Source: Phoronis australis
Taxonomy: Eukaryota > Phoronida > Phoronidae
DNA: 64,000 nucleotides
Assembly: GCA_002633005.1 (NCBI GenBank)
Contig: NMRA01000016.1
Coordinates: 1,047,874-1,111,873 of the forward strand
Direction: 5' to 3'
Shown: positions 46,782 to 64,000 of the stretch, one piece after another
Layout of the letters: the number at the start of each line of letters is the position of its first letter
How positions within the stretch are numbered: position 1 is the stretch's first letter
Made by a program: the position numbers and the translations under genes
Notes under the pieces: generated by a model
What the model was told of the DNA's origin: nothing
Seen by the model: the letters and a program-made list of their open reading frames with translations, nothing else
The model's database searches: none

Positions 46782-47594
46782 ATGACTTTTGATTTGTGTC
46801 ACTTCAATGACAATTCAGTCCCAACAAATATAGTTAGTTTTCTAGCTGTATTATTATTTTTTACGTGCGAACGGGAAGTAGACGGTAGCCGTGCTACCAC
46901 AAGTGCCAAACTAAAGGATTCACCCAAAATCATCGATGTAAGGCAATCTAAGTACACTATACAGTTCAAAGCATCGTGGAGTGAACTCGACAACACGGCA
47001 ACAAAATCCCCAATCGGTTACTTACTACTCTTCAGGAAAAAGGGCGACGAAGAATGGAAAGAACTTCGCGTTTCTGCAGATCGTGAAGTCTGGGACATGC
47101 AAATGGAAACCCACTTTGGTGAGACCTACCAAGCTAAACTAAAAGCATTATTTGCCGAAATTTCTTTCAATGAGACTTCAAGTCCTGTTTTAGAATTTAA
47201 GGCGGCATACCTAGACGAACGCGGCGGCGAAGGCCTATTTCTGTGGATCATGGGTGCAGCAGCCCTCTTAATTCTGCCTCACGTGATCACGCTGATCTAC
47301 AGGCTTGCAAATAAGAAGGTTGTAGTTAAAGCAGTTAGCAGTGTGGCCGTAGGTGAAAACGTCAGCGACCTCTACGTTGCATTTCTGCCGGATTTCAGAG
47401 CGGAAACAAAAAATGCAGGTGGGAAAGAACTCGCGGAGTCTACAGAACCATGTAATATTGACACAAAACCTGAACCAGGACAAAATGATGTGACGAAAAA
47501 CAGTGCACTTGAAGCTAATATTGACACAAAACCTGAACCAGGACAAAATATGACGACAAACTATGCGCCTGAAGCTAAGGTGCATTACAGCTAA
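46782..47594 (+). CDS. FN3-domain single-pass membrane protein, apparently intronless
   Basis: 270 residues from the ATG at 46782, preferred over 46773 because it has A at -3. A hydrophobic run (IVSFLAVLLFF) near residues 17-28 fits a signal peptide. Residues about 47-142 match a fibronectin type III fold (PKIIDV, core Trp, GYLLLFRKKG-x-x-x-W, then AKLKAL and a closing strand), followed by a transmembrane helix (LFLWIMGAAALLILPHVITL). The ~90-residue cytoplasmic tail ends in two 21-residue tandem repeats (NIDTKPEPGQN). The layout recalls class I cytokine-receptor-like proteins, but there is no WSXWS box or JAK Box1 that I can see. AATAAA lies at 47993. No family name is assigned. Confidence 0.7.
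   Translation: MTFDLCHFNDNSVPTNIVSFLAVLLFFTCEREVDGSRATTSAKLKDSPKIIDVRQSKYTIQFKASWSELDNTATKSPIGYLLLFRKKGDEEWKELRVSADREVWDMQMETHFGETYQAKLKALFAEISFNETSSPVLEFKAAYLDERGGEGLFLWIMGAAALLILPHVITLIYRLANKKVVVKAVSSVAVGENVSDLYVAFLPDFRAETKNAGGKELAESTEPCNIDTKPEPGQNDVTKNSALEANIDTKPEPGQNMTTNYAPEAKVHYS
47454..47580 (+). repeat. 63-bp tandem duplication inside the FN3 gene
   Basis: aatattgacacaaaacctga begins at 47454 and at 47517, an exact 63-base period. It duplicates the 21-residue tail unit NIDTKPEPGQN in frame; a 3-base indel and several substitutions separate the copies. Confidence 0.9.
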
Positions 47595-47599
47595 GAAAA

Positions 47600-50183
47600 C
47601 ACCAGTAGCAATATCACTGACCAACCAACACGGGAAAAATAGCGGCAACAGTCGGTTGCCTCTATAAAGAGTTCATGGTTACTGAAATCTTGTATTTTGT
47701 GAAAACTGGACCCGCCACCTTGTTATAAGTTCCGTATGAACATTGTCGGTGACCAGACGGCCGTCCACGTGACGAAGTAATCTTGGCCTATATAATTGTA
47801 CTGTACCACGAGACGCAGCAGTCCATGTTACCTATGGTACCCAAATGTACTATAGTCATTTGCAACAGCACACATTGATATGTCTGCGATGCAAAGCGCT
47901 GCATACCCACAGCTCTCCACCGCGCATGCCGGGCACCGCCACTAAGCGCAGAAAACGTAAAGGTCCGAGTCTGAATGTGAATTGGGAGACTGAATAAACC
48001 CTGGACCTGTATTGCCACTGCGCAAACCATCTGCATTACTATTAAAGGAACATTTCACCGCTGATTAGTTGCCGAACTGTTTTATTCTAAACCAAAGCAC
48101 TAAGTTGGGGTTGAAACATTACACTTTACCGATCCCGCTGAGTCGAAATCAGCCAACAAATCAATACACACGTGTCATTCTCAAATTCGCAATTTTAGGA
48201 TTGGCTGACCCACAAAAATGTTCAAGTACTTTCTGGAGTCACCCATGGCCTATATGTTTTTCCGGGTCAATGTAAGGGATATTATGGGCGGGACAAATCT
48301 TATGAACTGAAGTGGCTTGCTTATTTTTTGGCAGCTAAATATAAACCAGGCTAGTCATTGGTACAAGTACCCATACTTCTGCCGACAACCGTGACAATAA
48401 GCGGATCCAGGGGATAGTCACGGGTACGGACCACCAATTTTTACCCTTGATATCAAATCTAGAATTTTCAAATTGTTGACTTAAAAATCCTTGATCTGAC
48501 CACCCCCTTTTAAAAATTCTGGATCCACCCCCGCCTGAGCACAGGCTGATTTATTTAGTGGGTGGGACAAGAAGGTCCAGGTTAGCAACAAACAATACGT
48601 GACTTTCTTATTGTGTAATCATTAATATTTTCTGCTACAGCAAATCATGGTGTACAAGATTTGTCAAGGAAGCTTACCATGACAAAACTTAAAGCATACA
48701 TAAAGTTGGGCCCTATCACAGAAGTCTATGGTAGCCCTGGGAACAGTACTAAGTGAACTCCGTGTGTTAGTAAGCTAGACACCATGATAAGATATTAGAA
48801 AGCACCATACTGACACTATATACAAGAGCATGTACATACGGTAAAATTCTTCAATTTAGGAAAAATGCAATTGCTGAAATTGGCATACGCGGTACTTGAG
48901 AAGTTTACCTCATTCTTGTATATGCTCAAACATTTGGTAAATGTTTGATGTTCAATAAAAACCATGATAAAAGCAAAGTAAACTTTCATGAACAGGTATT
49001 TTTGTTGAGAAATTTGACATATCCACCATATTGTGTACCAAAGTGAAGAATTTATACCATAATATTTATGTGTGCCACAGCAGTTACACTTCATAAAATG
49101 CAATGAGACACTAAACACAGATTTGCCTCTTAAAATAAATACCCTATGTAAAGAATAGGCATGTCTACAAACCAATCAAAGACCTTTTTACATATCTCCA
49201 AATTCAGGCCCAAACTGATGAACTGTGGAAAATAAATAAAAAACCCACTAGTATTACCACTGAGTTGAACCTTAATTGAAAAAAACATGTACCTTTAGCT
49301 CCTCACAAGATGTGCAACCCTCGATCAAAATCTTGAAACTAGTATCAGCACAATGAAGGAAATCAGTAGGGAGTCAGAGGTAGAAGTTTAACATGTTTAC
49401 TATAGGAGGGAATGAGGGAAGCGACAATAATTTTGCACCTGATATTGTAAAACTGGGTCACTTATGATGCGTCGTTCAAATGCTAATGACTGGGAGGCAA
49501 AAAGTAACACGTATCCAATCAACTGGGTGCATGAAATTTATTTAACAACACTGGACAACAACTACAGGTAAGTTCGTCACGTGTTTACAAAACCAACTGT
49601 ACTTGTTGATGTTTTATAGATGAGAGCATCTCAGTGACACCAGCCTTAAAGCTTTCATTTACAAACCTCTATTGAGAATTATCCTTTGAAAAGTGCCAAC
49701 TGGAAAGGAGACTTCAAAACTACTAAAACGCAAGATGTTTTATGGGTAACACAAAATGTTCCTAGAGATTTAAGTGATTCATCGTAGGGATTGCTGTCTT
49801 TTAACCACATATGCAGTCTTTCTTAAAGTACTCGGAAATCTTCTCATGACCACTCGTGTCTTGATTGCACTTGACTAGACCACCTGAACTCTCTCATTCT
49901 TAAAAACTGAAAATTATCTTAAAGAGGTGGTCGTTTACTCCGCAACAGGCTTTCTAGCTATTCACCGATAAGGGCTGCCTTCCCTAGACCCAGGACATTA
50001 GCTTGAAAAACCTCTGCTTATGAAATAAAAAAGAGTTGCATAACGTCTTTTATGAATCCTATCCCACAATTTTTTCCAACCTCACCAGCCAATCACCTCT
50101 TTGACCGCAAGTTTGCTAAGTTAAGCTACAAAGGTATCAAGAGTAGTCACGAAACTCACCCTTCACTTGTGCGACTTTACATC
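47600..50183. other. Region between the FN3 gene and the myotubularin gene
   Basis: I see no coding exon here. It contains the FN3 gene's likely 3' UTR, a small MITE at 48401-48534 and AT-rich sequence. A minus-strand AATAAA at 49538-49543 could serve the myotubularin gene. Confidence 0.5.
48401..48534. mobile_element. 134-bp MITE (GCGGATCCAG ends)
   Basis: It starts gcggatccaggggat and ends attctggatccacccccgc, an imperfect terminal inverted repeat. The paired interior blocks ggaccaccaatttttacc and gaccacccccttttaaa support an origin as a foldback element. Confidence 0.6.
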
Positions 50184-50532
50184 GGGCAGGGACTCTACTG
50201 AAAATTATTTCTGGCATTTTTTGTTCTACTGTTGTGCAAACTCAAGATGAGTGTCCATAATTCTGTGCTCGAGTAAATTATGGTTTAATATGCAAATGAG
50301 TTTTTAGTCCAAGCTTGCATTCGATGATCCCTAGATAAAAGGTAACAGCTCAGTGATAATCCAAGGTTTCACATAAAAAGTCTAAATTTCGAGTTCAGAT
50401 TTGCACTTTTAGTCTCAATGATGGAGTCATCAAATGCAAACTAGGATTGAACTTCCACAAAAGTACATAACAGAAAATGTCAAAAATAATTTCTAGTTCC
50501 ATCACGAGTAAAAAAAACTTAAACCCTGGGCC
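50184..50532. mobile_element. Decayed relative of the GGGCCCGGTCTC MITE
   Basis: It shares the order of interior landmarks with 29617-30021 (gtccaagcttgc, aaatttcgagttca, agttccat-cgagtaaaaa) and has worn ends (gggcagggactct, ctgggcc). It lies in the presumed 3' UTR of the myotubularin gene. Confidence 0.55.
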
Positions 50533-50595
50533 ATAGTCCTGCGTGACCTCGTCTTCCTCGGGAGAAACTTGGTCCACGGAACACCATCCAGATCT

Positions 50596-64000
<13,405 letters not shown>

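Overview
This is a eukaryotic (metazoan) genomic window. Genes are split into short exons with GT/AG introns, there are two long Pol II genes on the minus strand cut off by the window edges, and the DNA is AT-rich and full of transposon relics. Protein matches (INTS6, GPATCH3, an MTM1/MTMR1/MTMR2-type myotubularin, LRR and FN3 membrane proteins) suggest a marine invertebrate, perhaps a deuterostome such as a hemichordate or amphioxus. Species cannot be fixed from the sequence alone. Single n characters (13501, 24990, 27417, 32695, 40122, 52898) and a 994-base N block (43758-44751) mark assembly gaps.

Layout. 1-17701, minus: twelve 5' coding exons of Integrator subunit 6; the 3' end lies beyond the left edge. 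Its introns hold a tRNA-derived SINE, several MITEs and three tandem repeats, one of which duplicates an exon end with its splice donor four times. 20391-22300, plus: an LRR membrane protein with one coding exon. 22320-27030, minus: GPATCH3, complete except for one exon broken by a gap, convergent with the LRR gene. 28243-37469, plus: an unrecognised gene built from at least seven nearly identical 36-nt microexons, each coding a 12-residue T/P/G-rich repeat, all in phase with a terminal exon coding a C-terminal hydrophobic (GPI-type or tail-anchor) segment. Its introns contain co-amplified GIY-YIG fragments of a Penelope-like element and a LINE relic. 38.4-46.6 kb: a transposon-rich zone with giant foldback elements carrying tRNA-like modules, a 61-bp-arm hairpin, a Harbinger-like relic and a 5'-truncated LINE with a 15-bp target-site duplication inside an older palindromic element. 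46782-47594, plus: a small apparently intronless FN3 single-pass membrane protein with repeats in its tail. 50596-64000, minus: fourteen exons of a myotubularin-family phosphatase, including the catalytic CX5R exon and the stop codon; its introns hold MITEs and a dead piggyBac-like element.

The three conserved genes are housekeeping functions (snRNA processing, an RNA-associated G-patch protein, phosphoinositide dephosphorylation) with no evident shared pathway. The item most worth follow-up is the microexon array, which looks like an expandable exon cassette encoding a variable-length surface-protein stalk.
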